A model generated the notes under the pieces. That model was given only the letters and a program-made list of their open reading frames with translations. It was not told the DNA's origin and made no database searches. This document shows, piece by piece, positions 7,430 through 15,400 of a stretch of 64,000 bases of DNA (position 1 is the first letter of the stretch; every line of letters starts with the position of its first letter). This DNA is from CAWDVK01 sp963805715 (GTDB lineage: Bacteria > Actinomycetota > Actinomycetes > Streptosporangiales > Streptosporangiaceae). Both the position numbers and the translations under genes were made by a program. The stretch covers positions 310,001 to 374,000 of the forward strand of contig CAWDVK010000017.1 in NCBI GenBank assembly GCA_963805715.1, written 5' to 3'.

Positions 7430-7900
7430 GAATCCGGCAAGACGGCTATGCGCTAGAGAAGATCGAGCAGATCGCCGCCGCCAGCCGCACCGCCTCCGGT
7501 GTCGAGCAGGACGGGACGGCGATCATCGTCCCGGTCGACGTGCCGGCCATGCTCACCGCCCTGGCCGACCCGGCGGCGTGGCGGGAGCAGGCCGGTGATG
7601 ACGGCCAGGCCGACGCCTACCAGGCGCTGGCCGCACGGATCGGGGCGACCTGTGAAGCGCTGGCCGTTGGTCCTGATCGCTGCCCCGGCCGCCGTCGCCG
7701 TATGGTCCGGCTGGGTCGGGCTCGGCGAGCTGTGCGGGTTCGGCATCATCCATCCGCTCCCCGGCATCTGGGACACGCTGCGGATCAACACCGCGATCAC
7801 GCTGCCGATCGGCCGTCCATGCTTGTCAGCATGTCAGCCCATCAACGCGGCCCCCGCCCGACTGTCCCGACGCCGCGCGTGGAGGTCCACGTCCGCGTGA
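7430..7900 (+). pseudogene. Remnant of integrative-element genes (small ORF plus truncated SpdB-like membrane protein)
   Basis: Two overlapping relics. From about 7450 to 7670 one frame reads LEKIEQIAAASRTASGVEQD and then VPAMLTALADPAAWREQA, resembling a small protein of actinobacterial integrative elements or plasmids. A second frame starts at GTG 7652 (VKRWPLVLIAAPAAVAVW, then LCGFGIIHPLPGIWDTLRIN), which is the N-terminus of a transfer-associated membrane protein (SpdB/DUF2637-like). It loses similarity after TLPIG at about 7813 and soon stops. No integrase or replication gene remains. Neither fragment is likely to be functional. The match is from memory. Confidence 0.55.
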
Positions 7901-8003
7901 GCGTCGGACTCCTTCCGTATCATCGGTCCGTGCTGATCTCGTTGGTCACTTGCTGCACCCTGATGCATAGGGTGGTCATGCCCGGCAGATGCTGGGGACT
8001 GAC

Positions 8004-9740
8004 ATGAAGTCTTCCCAAGTCCAGCTCGATCTTGGACTCGATGCGACCGCGCCGATCCAGGGGATCACCGGCGCCGGCCCACTGGGCTCTGCACAGCTGG
8101 CAACGGCCAGGGAGCGAGGCGTTGTATACACCCGGCCGTGGGTAGCGGACCTGATCCTGGATCTCGCCGGATACCGGGCCGGTGAGGATCTCGCGGCACG
8201 TTATGTGGTGGAGCCGTCAGCGGGCGAGGGAGCCTTCCTGGTGCCTATGATTCGCCGCCTAGTAGCGTCGCTGGCCGCACACGGCCGGGCGCTCGATGAT
8301 GCGCGAGGGTCGATCCGCGCCTACGAACTCGACGGCGTTTCCGCAGCCCGGGCCATTGAGCTGGCGGAACGGGAACTGCTGCTACATGGCGCTAACGTGC
8401 GAGAGGCGCGAGAGCTGGCCGAGGGCTGGGTAACAGTCAGCGATTACCTGCTGACATCCCCCAAGGACCGGCGCGCCGACATCGTGGTCGGCAATCCGCC
8501 GTACATCCGGTATGACGACGTTCCTGCCGAAGCGCTAGCGGCCTACCGGCGCCTGTACCCGGCGATGATCGGTCGAGGAGACATTTACGTCGGCTTCATC
8601 GAGGCCGGGCTGCGTCAGCTCAAGGAGGGCGGGGTCCTGGGTTTCATCTGCGCTGACCGGTGGATGCGATCGGCGTACGGCTCAGAGCTTCGGCGCATGA
8701 TCTCTGCCGCGTTCGGCGTTGAGGTAGTGATCGAGATGCATGACGCGCCCGCGTTCGACAACGATGTGTCAGCGTACCCGGCTGTGATCATCATCCGGCG
8801 GGCGCAGCAGGGCCGGGCGATCGTCGCGAGTGCGGGCGCCCAGGCCGGCCCGCTGGCTGATGGCAACAGCCTCGCCGATGCAGTCACCGGCCTGGCCCAC
8901 GGCGGCCCGGCCACCGTGGGCGGGTTCGCGGCGACCACGGTGGAGCGCTGGTTCCGCGGTACGAGCCCGTGGCCGTCTCTGGAACCGCGCCAGCTGAGCC
9001 TGCTTCAGCGGCTGGAGGAGCGCTTCGGCCCGCTCGAAGACCAGATGACCGGCACGAAGATCGGCATCGGCGTAGCCACGGGCGCGGACCGCGTGTTTAT
9101 CACCAGGGACCCGGGCGTCGCGGAACCCGACCGGATCGTGCCTCTCGCGATGACCGCTGATACCCGGCAAGGTGACCTGCGGTGGTCCGGGAACTACCTG
9201 GTGGACCCGTGGAAGGCCGGCGGCGGCTTGGTCAATCTGGGCGCCTATCCCCGGCTCCGCGCCTACCTTCAGGAACGCCGGGACGAACTCGAAGCTCGCC
9301 ACATCGCCAGGCGCATCCCTAGGGACTGGTACCGCACCATCGACCCGGTCCATCACAACCTGACGGGCCAGCCCAAGCTCTATTTCCCTGACATGAAGCT
9401 CACCAGCAACCCGGTCCTGGACCGGGGCGAGACCTACCCGCATCACAACCTGTACTACCTCACCTCGCAGGCATGGGACCTGGAGGTGCTCGGCGGCCTG
9501 CTGCTCTCCCGCGTAGCGCAGCTGTTCATCGAGGCCTACTGCGTCAAGATGCGCGGCGGCACCCTGCGTTTCCAGGCCCAGTACCTGCGCCGCATCAGGG
9601 TTCCCGATCCCGCCAGCATGGCTGAGGACGTGCGTGAGCGGCTCCGCCAGGCCTTCCGGTCCCGTGACGCCGCCGCCGCGACCGGCGCCGCCATCGACGC
9701 TTACGACATCATCGGCCTGGCAGAGGCCCTGTCGTGCTAG
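8004..9740 (+). CDS. Type II adenine-specific DNA methyltransferase of an XhoI/PaeR7I-like RM system
   Basis: Predicted N6-adenine methyltransferase protecting the host from the endonuclease encoded next. The SAM-binding motif is VVEPSAGEGAF (about residue 65), and the catalytic motif is NPPY (about residue 170). The C-terminal half is the target-recognition region typical of Eco57I/TaqI-class enzymes. The length of 578 residues is close to known PaeR7I-family methylases. ATG 8004 has GGGGA six bases upstream; ATG 7989 adds five residues and lacks such a site. It overlaps the endonuclease gene by 7 bases. Codon third positions look less GC-rich than the neighbours, fitting acquisition by transfer. 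The expected target, by family, is CTCGAG. Confidence 0.88.
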   Translation: MKSSQVQLDLGLDATAPIQGITGAGPLGSAQLATARERGVVYTRPWVADLILDLAGYRAGEDLAARYVVEPSAGEGAFLVPMIRRLVASLAAHGRALDDARGSIRAYELDGVSAARAIELAERELLLHGANVREARELAEGWVTVSDYLLTSPKDRRADIVVGNPPYIRYDDVPAEALAAYRRLYPAMIGRGDIYVGFIEAGLRQLKEGGVLGFICADRWMRSAYGSELRRMISAAFGVEVVIEMHDAPAFDNDVSAYPAVIIIRRAQQGRAIVASAGAQAGPLADGNSLADAVTGLAHGGPATVGGFAATTVERWFRGTSPWPSLEPRQLSLLQRLEERFGPLEDQMTGTKIGIGVATGADRVFITRDPGVAEPDRIVPLAMTADTRQGDLRWSGNYLVDPWKAGGGLVNLGAYPRLRAYLQERRDELEARHIARRIPRDWYRTIDPVHHNLTGQPKLYFPDMKLTSNPVLDRGETYPHHNLYYLTSQAWDLEVLGGLLLSRVAQLFIEAYCVKMRGGTLRFQAQYLRRIRVPDPASMAEDVRERLRQAFRSRDAAAATGAAIDAYDIIGLAEALSC

Positions 9741-10456
9741 CCGACCTTAATGCCCGGTTCCAGGACGCCGTGCAGGCCTTCTGGAATGCGCGGGACCGGC
9801 AGCTGCACAAGCAGATCGAAGCCGGGAAGATCAACGCCGGCACCCGCGGCGCGGTCACTGGTGGTACCCAGATGGGCGCGCTGGAGATCCTTCTCACCGA
9901 CATCCTCATCGACGCGGGACTGCCCCGAACCGACATCCGCGCGCGCACCGCGCTGTCGCTTCCCGGCTATTACCGGCCCGAGAAGAAGTGGGACCTGCTC
10001 GTCGTTGCCGACGGCCAGCTCTTAGTGGCCGTCGAGTTCAAGTCCCAGGTCGGACCCAGCTTCGGCAACAACTTCAACAACCGCACCGAGGAAGCCATCG
10101 GGAACGCCGAGGACATCTGGACCGCCTACCGGGAAGGCCGGTTCGGCGCACACCGCGCGCCCTTCCTGGGCTACTTTTTCCTCCTCGAAGACTGCCCGAG
10201 GGTACATGCGCCCGTCGCCAACTCTGAGCTTTACTTCCCGGTCGACCCGGTGTTCAACAGCGCCTCCTACGCCAAACGCTACGAAGTCCTGTGCGAACGC
10301 CTTGTCCTGGAGCGCAAGTACACCTCCGCTTGCCTCACCCTGGCGACCAACGACAAGCCGACCCAGGTGGGATTTCCCACCGAAACACTTAACTTCCGGC
10401 AGTTCGCCGCCGCAGTCGACGCGCACGCCCGCGCCTTTGTCAACGCCCGGCCATAA
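9734..10456 (+). CDS. XhoI/PaeR7I-family type II restriction endonuclease
   Basis: A 240-residue protein of the XhoI family. The signatures GTRGAVTGGTQM, KKWDLLVV followed by LLVAVEFKSQ (a PD-(D/E)xK core with Asp, Glu and Lys), and VGPSFGNNFNNRTEEAIGNA are all present, and the length matches R.PaeR7I. By family it should cut CTCGAG between C and T. GTG 9734 overlaps the methyltransferase stop (GTGCTAG), so methylase and nuclease are translationally coupled, with the protective enzyme made first. No separate controller protein is visible. The gene looks complete. Confidence 0.92.
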   Translation: MLADLNARFQDAVQAFWNARDRQLHKQIEAGKINAGTRGAVTGGTQMGALEILLTDILIDAGLPRTDIRARTALSLPGYYRPEKKWDLLVVADGQLLVAVEFKSQVGPSFGNNFNNRTEEAIGNAEDIWTAYREGRFGAHRAPFLGYFFLLEDCPRVHAPVANSELYFPVDPVFNSASYAKRYEVLCERLVLERKYTSACLTLATNDKPTQVGFPTETLNFRQFAAAVDAHARAFVNARP

Positions 10457-10634
10457 CGGACCCGGGCGGAGGCTTTCGACATTGAGTGCCATTGCCGCCG
10501 AGCATTCCAGCGCTCAGCAGCGCGCCAAGATGACGGGCTTAGCTGACCCACAAGGCGGCTGAGTCAGGCCCGACATACATCGTGGAGCCGCCGCCCCTTG
10601 CTCAAGGAGCCTACGATCCTCTGGGATTGCTCTC

Positions 10635-11093
10635 GTGAGGACAGCCAGCGTGGAGGAAGCCCGGATCGGGCTCGGTGACGTGATCGACCGGGCCCGCCTG
10701 GCAGGCGAGCCAACCCTGATTACCCGCTACGGCAAGCCTGCCGCCGTGGTCGTCAGTGAGGAGTGGTACCGGGAGGCGGAAGAGCTGCTTGGGGCCGCTC
10801 CGATTCGCGCGCGGAGGCTAACGATGGCAGCTGACTACGCGGCACTTGAGGCGCGCGTGGCCGACCTGGAGCAGCAGATGCGCCATATGCTGCCGGGCAA
10901 GATCGATGACGTTGCGTACGCGGTCAGCCTTGTTCATGAGGACGTGCGCGTCATTCGCGAGGAGGTGGGTGCATTCCGCAACGCGACTCAGGCCACGCTC
11001 GGCAGGCAGAGCGAAATGCTCGGTGCCCACGGCGAGATGCTCGAAGAAATCCTGCGCCGCCTGCCCTCCGGGATCATCAATGGCCCATCATGA
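10635..11093 (+). CDS. Phd/YefM-type antitoxin domain fused to a coiled coil
   Basis: Residues 1-55 are a Phd/YefM fold (SVEEARIGLGDVIDRARLAG, then TLITRYGKPAAVVVSEEW), the DNA-binding half of many type II antitoxins. The remainder (about 60-145) is helical with heptads (ALEARVADLEQQMRHML, then SEMLGAHGEMLEEILRRL) and is predicted to be a coiled coil in place of the usual disordered toxin-neutralising tail. No toxin gene follows: the next features are a terminator and a tRNA on the opposite strand. It may be an orphan regulator. GTG 10635 is the natural start for the Phd fold. It lies beside the RM island. Confidence 0.75.
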   Translation: MRTASVEEARIGLGDVIDRARLAGEPTLITRYGKPAAVVVSEEWYREAEELLGAAPIRARRLTMAADYAALEARVADLEQQMRHMLPGKIDDVAYAVSLVHEDVRVIREEVGAFRNATQATLGRQSEMLGAHGEMLEEILRRLPSGIINGPS

Positions 11094-11120
11094 GCCGGAA
11101 ATGACCAGTGACACGAAACT

Positions 11121-11149
11121 GGGAGCCCGTCCTCTCGGTACGGACTCCC
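11121..11149. terminator. Bidirectional hairpin between antitoxin gene and tRNA-Ser
   Basis: GGGAGCCCGT and ACGGACTCCC form a 10-bp stem with one G-T pair and a 9-base loop. It lies 27 bases past the antitoxin stop and 11 bases past the 3' end of the leftward tRNA, so it can serve both. Confidence 0.6.
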
Positions 11150-11160
11150 AGCTCACCGGG

Positions 11161-11249
11161 CGGAGGCTCGGGGATTTGAACCCCGGATGGGCGTGAACCC
11201 AAACCGCATTAGCAGTGCGGCGCCATAGACCGGACTAGGCGAAGCCTCC
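11161..11249 (-). tRNA. tRNA-Ser, anticodon GCT
   Basis: A class II tRNA on the minus strand. Acceptor GGAGGCT pairs with AGCCTCC, the anticodon loop is CTGCTAA (GCT, reads AGC/AGU), the variable arm is long, and the T loop is GGTTCAAATCC. CCA is not encoded. It adjoins the accessory island at 7.4-11.1 kb, but no repeat of the tRNA end was found at the other side. Confidence 0.95.
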
Positions 11250-11251
11250 CG

Positions 11252-11268
11252 GCGACCCACAGGGTCGC
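11252..11268 (-). terminator. Short hairpin downstream of fadD
   Basis: GCGACCC-ACA-GGGTCGC, a 7-bp stem with a 3-base loop, lies between the fadD stop and the tRNA-Ser 5' end. It may end fadD transcription before the tRNA. There is no T run. Confidence 0.4.
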
Positions 11269-11332
11269 GCCTAGGGTACCGGTACTTGCCGGCCGTCGGC
11301 AAAGCAGCCGCCCGGACGGCCTCCGGTCCAGG

Positions 11333-12976
11333 TCAGTGAGCCTCCACGATCTCGTAATCACCGCGCGCGTAGGCGTCCCGGATCCTGGTCTTCGCGAACT
11401 TCCCGACGCTCGTCTTCGGCACCTCGGCGATGAATGCCCAGCGCTCCGGCAGCTGCCATCGCGGCATCCGCTCGGCCAGGAAGGCCCGGAGGCCGGCCGC
11501 GGTCACCGTCCCGCCGGAGGCCAGCACGACCGTGGCGAGTGGTCGCTCCCCCCACTTCTCGTCCGGCACGCCGATCACGGCTGCCTCAGCGACGTCGGGA
11601 TGCGCCATCAGCGCGTTCTCCAGCTCCATCGAGGAGATCCATTCCCCGCCGGACTTGATCACGTCCTTGGCCCGGTCGGTCAGCGTCACGTAGCCGAGCG
11701 GGTCGATCGTCCCCACGTCCCCGGTGCGCAGCCAGCCGTCATGGAACTTGGCCGGGTCATCGTCCTTGTAGTAGCTGCCGGTGACCCAGGGCCCGCGTAC
11801 CTGGACCTCGCCGACCGACTCCCCGTCGTGCGGCAGGACTGTCCCGTCGTCCGCGACGAGCCTGCCCTCGACCTGGCACATCAGCCGGCCCGCCGTGTCC
11901 CGGTAGTGCCATGCCTCGTCTTCCGGCAGCCCGGCCGGCGGGTGCGCCACGCTGCCCAGCGGCGAGGTCTCCGTCATGCCCCAGGCCTGCAGGATCGTGA
12001 CCCCTAGCTCCTTGTTGTAGGCCTCCTGGAGGGCGTGCGGCACCGCGGCCCCGCCGCACGGCACCAGCCGCAGCGAGGACAGGTCGCCGCCGTGCGAGCG
12101 GACCTGCTGCAGCAGCCCGTTCCAGATCGTGGGGACCGCGCCCGCCAGGGTCGGCCGCTCGGCCTCGATCAGCCGGACCAGCGGCTCCGGCTGCAGGAAC
12201 CGGTCCGGCATGATCAGGTCGGCGCCGGCCATGACCGCGGCGTAGCACAGGCCCCAGGCGTTCGCGTGGAACATCGGCACGACCGGCAGCACCCGGTCCC
12301 GGTCGGACAGGCCGAACACGCCGCCCATGCACACGGCCATCGAGTGCAGGTGCATCGAGCGGTGGCTGTAGACGACGCCCTTCGGGTGGCCCGTGGTGCC
12401 GCTGGTGTAGCACATGGCGGCGGCCGATCGCTCGTCCAGTTCCGGCCAGTCGAAGCTGGCGGGCTGCGCGGCCAGCAGATCCTCGTACGAGTGCACCGGG
12501 CGCCCGTCCGCGGCGAGCTCGGCGGGCGGGGTGAAGTCCGTCTCCCCTTCGGCCCGTGTGATGATAACGTGCCTGATCGTCGGGGCATGCGGCAGCACCC
12601 TGGCGAGCAGCGGCACCAGCGTGGCGTCGGCGATCACCACGTCGTCGCCCGCATGAGTCGCGATGAACCCGATGTCCGATGGGTCGAGCCGCAGGTTGAG
12701 CGTGTGCAGCACGGCACCCATCGACGGAACTGCCAGGTATGCCTCCAGATGCTCGGAGTTGTTCCACATCAGCGTCGCGACGCGCTGATCGCCGTCCACG
12801 CCGAGCGCCCGCAGCGCGCTGGCCAGCCGAGCCACCCGTCGGCCGGTCTCCCGGTAGGTCTGCCGCCGCACGCCGCCCGTGAGGAAGCTGACGACCTCGC
12901 GATCACCATAGGAGCTCGTGCCGTACCGCATGATCGAGCCGATGGTCAGCGGGATGTCCATCATCGTGCTGCGCAT
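11333..12976 (-). CDS. Long-chain fatty-acid-CoA ligase (FadD-type)
   Basis: An ANL-superfamily adenylating enzyme that activates fatty acids with ATP and CoA. Motifs seen are YTSGTTGHPKGV (AMP binding), the later QAWGMTETSP, and WLRTGDVG with DRAKDVIKSGGEWI (hinge and C-terminal domain). The catalytic Lys is near the end in SVGKFAKTRIR. Length is 547 residues from ATG 12976, a normal size; this ATG is preceded by AGGAGGT at proper spacing, so the longer upstream reading is not used. The HLHSMAVCMGG-type acyl-pocket region suggests medium- to long-chain substrates, but chain length cannot be fixed. It is monocistronic. Confidence 0.9.
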   Translation of the reverse strand: MRSTMMDIPLTIGSIMRYGTSSYGDREVVSFLTGGVRRQTYRETGRRVARLASALRALGVDGDQRVATLMWNNSEHLEAYLAVPSMGAVLHTLNLRLDPSDIGFIATHAGDDVVIADATLVPLLARVLPHAPTIRHVIITRAEGETDFTPPAELAADGRPVHSYEDLLAAQPASFDWPELDERSAAAMCYTSGTTGHPKGVVYSHRSMHLHSMAVCMGGVFGLSDRDRVLPVVPMFHANAWGLCYAAVMAGADLIMPDRFLQPEPLVRLIEAERPTLAGAVPTIWNGLLQQVRSHGGDLSSLRLVPCGGAAVPHALQEAYNKELGVTILQAWGMTETSPLGSVAHPPAGLPEDEAWHYRDTAGRLMCQVEGRLVADDGTVLPHDGESVGEVQVRGPWVTGSYYKDDDPAKFHDGWLRTGDVGTIDPLGYVTLTDRAKDVIKSGGEWISSMELENALMAHPDVAEAAVIGVPDEKWGERPLATVVLASGGTVTAAGLRAFLAERMPRWQLPERWAFIAEVPKTSVGKFAKTRIRDAYARGDYEIVEAH

Positions 12977-13134
12977 GGGGCGAACCTCCTGCGTGACCGG
13001 CGGCCTGGCCAGAACTGGCGCGCCGGCAAGCCTCCCTGACATCGCTAACCGTAGCGGCAAAAAAACCTGCCCGTCAGCAGGCCCTCGCGCCGCGGAGCAG
13101 CGCCGGCCGGCTTCGGCGCGGCCTCGGAATCTGC

Positions 13135-14052
13135 TCAGTCAGCCAGCAGCTCAGCGTCGATCCGGAGCTTGGCGACGGCGCGGGAAACGGTGCTCTTCAC
13201 CGTGCCCAGGCTGACCCCGAGCACCTCCGCTACCTCGGCCTCCGTCATGTCCTCGTAGTAGCGCAGGACGACGGCGGCGCGCATCCGCTGCGGCAGCCGG
13301 TCGATGGCCCGCCGCAGCGAGTCCTGCAGGTCACTGTTGCTCGCGTGGTCGGCCACCGCCTGGTCCGGCACCTCGTCCGTCGGGAACTCCTCGAGCCGCC
13401 GGCGGCGCCACCAGGAAATATGGGTGTTGACCATGGCGCGGCGGACATAGCCGTCGATCGCCCCGCGGTCCTCGATCCGGTCCCAGGCCAGGTAGGTCTT
13501 GGCCAGGGCGGCCTGGACAAGGTCCTCGGCATCAGCGCGATTGCCGGTCAGCAGGTAAGCAGTGCGCAGCAGCGAGCGGCTGCGGGCCGTCACGTAGTCC
13601 CGGAAGGCGGCATCCTCACGGCGGCCGCGCTCCGCCTGGCTCGCCGAGCGCGGCAGGGGCGCCATCGCCCCTGGGAGCCTGCCGCCCGGCGATCTGGCCT
13701 CCGGATGGCCCGCCTCCGCCAGCTCCGGGCCGTCTTCCGGGGACTCAGCCCCCGCGGGCTCGTCCCATAGAGCGCCGGTTCCCAGGACCTCGCCCTCCAG
13801 GAGCGCAGCTCCCGGCGGCTCAGCATCGGGGGACACTGCTTCCGCGGCCTCGGCCAGGTCCTGCTCAACGACCCGCAACGGCAGCGGCAGCTGGCGGGCA
13901 CCGGATCGCGCCCCGCTCCCGCGCGCCCTGGGCACCCGCGTGCCGCCCGCCGCAGGTCCTTGCGCTGCGTGAACTGGCCCGGCGTCCCGCGGTGCCGCCC
14001 CGGCCGCGTTCGCGCGTGCTCGTATCCCCAAGTGATCGCCCCCGACGCTCAC
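13135..14052 (-). CDS. SigE-family ECF sigma factor with long N-terminal extension
   Basis: The last ~165 residues form a standard SigE-family sigma factor: region 2 with RTAYLLTGNRADAEDLVQAA and YVRRAMVNTHISWWRRRR, and region 4 with LPQRMRAAVVLRYYEDMTEA and GVSLGTVKSTVSRAVAKLR. Ahead of these are about 130 Pro/Gly/Glu-rich residues with no recognised domain, probably disordered. ATG 13665 (MAPLPRSASQ) would give a protein of normal family length. GTG 14052, the full reading, is reported because the frame stays open. No anti-sigma gene is adjacent. Confidence 0.82.
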   Translation of the reverse strand: MSVGGDHLGIRARANAAGAAPRDAGPVHAAQGPAAGGTRVPRARGSGARSGARQLPLPLRVVEQDLAEAAEAVSPDAEPPGAALLEGEVLGTGALWDEPAGAESPEDGPELAEAGHPEARSPGGRLPGAMAPLPRSASQAERGRREDAAFRDYVTARSRSLLRTAYLLTGNRADAEDLVQAALAKTYLAWDRIEDRGAIDGYVRRAMVNTHISWWRRRRLEEFPTDEVPDQAVADHASNSDLQDSLRRAIDRLPQRMRAAVVLRYYEDMTEAEVAEVLGVSLGTVKSTVSRAVAKLRIDAELLAD

Positions 14053-14270
14053 ACCCCCACGGTACCCAGGGCATGGTGCCGGCAGTCAGCTACGGGGGTG
14101 TAACGGCGAGTCCCGCCACCGGGATATAAACCCGCCGAGAGACCTATTTCGGACTCACCTCAAAGAGGCATATGGGTAACCGCTGTGCTGAAGATCACAG
14201 AACCGCTTGACGCCGGGCCTACCTCCTACGCATGGTCATGAGGCTGGGCTCTTCGCCCAGGGGAGGGCAG

Positions 14271-15374
14271 ATGCCGGAACCAGAGGCTGACTACGGATGC
14301 TGCGACCGCCTGGCCGGGTCGGCCGGAACGGCCTGCGCGGCCCGCGCCGCGCGGCGGCGGCTGCTGAAGGCCGCCGTCTTCCAGCACCAGCTGGATGCGC
14401 GGTCCGCAGCCCACGCCCGGCCGGGCGGCGAGCACTCCCCGGTCGCGACTGGCTCGTCGCCGTCCGGAGCAGGAGCCCGCGGCGCCCAGGCCGCCGGCAC
14501 CCTCGCCAGTGCTGGCTTCCCCGATGCCAGCCAGCTGCCACGGGCCGTCGCCGGCACCATCCTCAACGTCAGCCCGCAAGTCCTGGTCATCGGCGATGAG
14601 GGCGGCGAGCAGCGCTTCATCCTCAGCGCCGATGCGGGTGCCTGGCGCGGCGGTTCGTTAGAGCCCGCCGGCCTGCGGCCGGGCGACCACGCGGTGATCC
14701 GGCTGCAGCCGGGCCAGCGTGATGTCGCGGACCGCGTCTGGGCGAACATCGGCCGGGTGACCGGGACGATCATCGAGCACAGCCGCGACGGGCTGATCGT
14801 GGATGAGGGCGCAACCCGTCGCCGGCAGGTGGTGGTGATCCCGCCGCGCGCGGCCGGCCGCATCCAGGTCAGGTTCCCGACACTGCAGCCCGGCTACCTC
14901 GTCGATGTCATCGGCCTGCGCCGCGGCGCGGAACTGGAAGGACTCGTTCCGGCGACCTCGCAGCCCGCCTACCCGGTCGGCAGGGTCCCGGTCTCGCCGC
15001 TGGTCAGCGGGCACGTGCCGGAGACGATCAGCGGCTCGGCGACCTGGCACGAGGACGCCGACGAGGCGCCCGGCGTGCTCGGGATCGCTTATCCGGAGCT
15101 CGATCCGGAAACGCGCTGCGCCGAGTACGCGGCGGCGGGCCGGACCCGCGGCTACGCCCGGCTGCCTTACCTCGCGATCGGCAGCGCGATCGGGATCCGC
15201 AACGACTGCAGCGGCCGGTCCTGCGTGCTCCCTGTGATCGGCTGCGCGGCCGTGGCCAGGCTGTTCAACGACCGCTGCGTGACCTGCGGCACGTCGCCGC
15301 GCGGCCGGATCGCCGATCTCACCCTGGCCAGCTTCGTCGCGCTGGGCGGCGAGCTTCGAGCGCGGATGCTTTAA
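14271..15374 (+). CDS. Cys-rich protein with C-terminal barrel-like domain, partner of a MauE-like protein
   Basis: A 367-residue protein starting at ATG 14271, which follows a clear AGGGGAGGG; the upstream ATG 14232 lacks such a site. The middle (about 90-225) is beta-rich with repeated VIRLQPGQ/VIGLRRG strand patterns. The last ~90 residues hold conserved Cys in RNDCSGRSCVLPVIGC and DRCVTCGTSPRGRIADLT. The DRC-x-C...ADLT..SF..LG pattern resembles the end of RlpA/expansin double-psi barrels; that is an inference. There is no signal peptide or TM helix. I recall the same neighbour pair in other actinobacteria. The spacing of 26 bases to the MauE-like gene suggests an operon. Function is unknown. 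Confidence 0.65.
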   Translation: MPEPEADYGCCDRLAGSAGTACAARAARRRLLKAAVFQHQLDARSAAHARPGGEHSPVATGSSPSGAGARGAQAAGTLASAGFPDASQLPRAVAGTILNVSPQVLVIGDEGGEQRFILSADAGAWRGGSLEPAGLRPGDHAVIRLQPGQRDVADRVWANIGRVTGTIIEHSRDGLIVDEGATRRRQVVVIPPRAAGRIQVRFPTLQPGYLVDVIGLRRGAELEGLVPATSQPAYPVGRVPVSPLVSGHVPETISGSATWHEDADEAPGVLGIAYPELDPETRCAEYAAAGRTRGYARLPYLAIGSAIGIRNDCSGRSCVLPVIGCAAVARLFNDRCVTCGTSPRGRIADLTLASFVALGGELRARML

Positions 15375-15400
15375 CGCCAGGATCAGGATTGGCCGGTGAC

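Noticed and set aside
11161..11249. tRNA-Ser (GCT) as the attachment site of the 7.4-11.1 kb island
   Set aside because: I looked for a second copy of its 3' end near 7.4 kb and did not see one, and no integrase is present.
12035..13039. Open frame of over 300 codons antisense to fadD
   Set aside because: Shadow of the conserved acyl-CoA ligase; no family features and no ribosome site.
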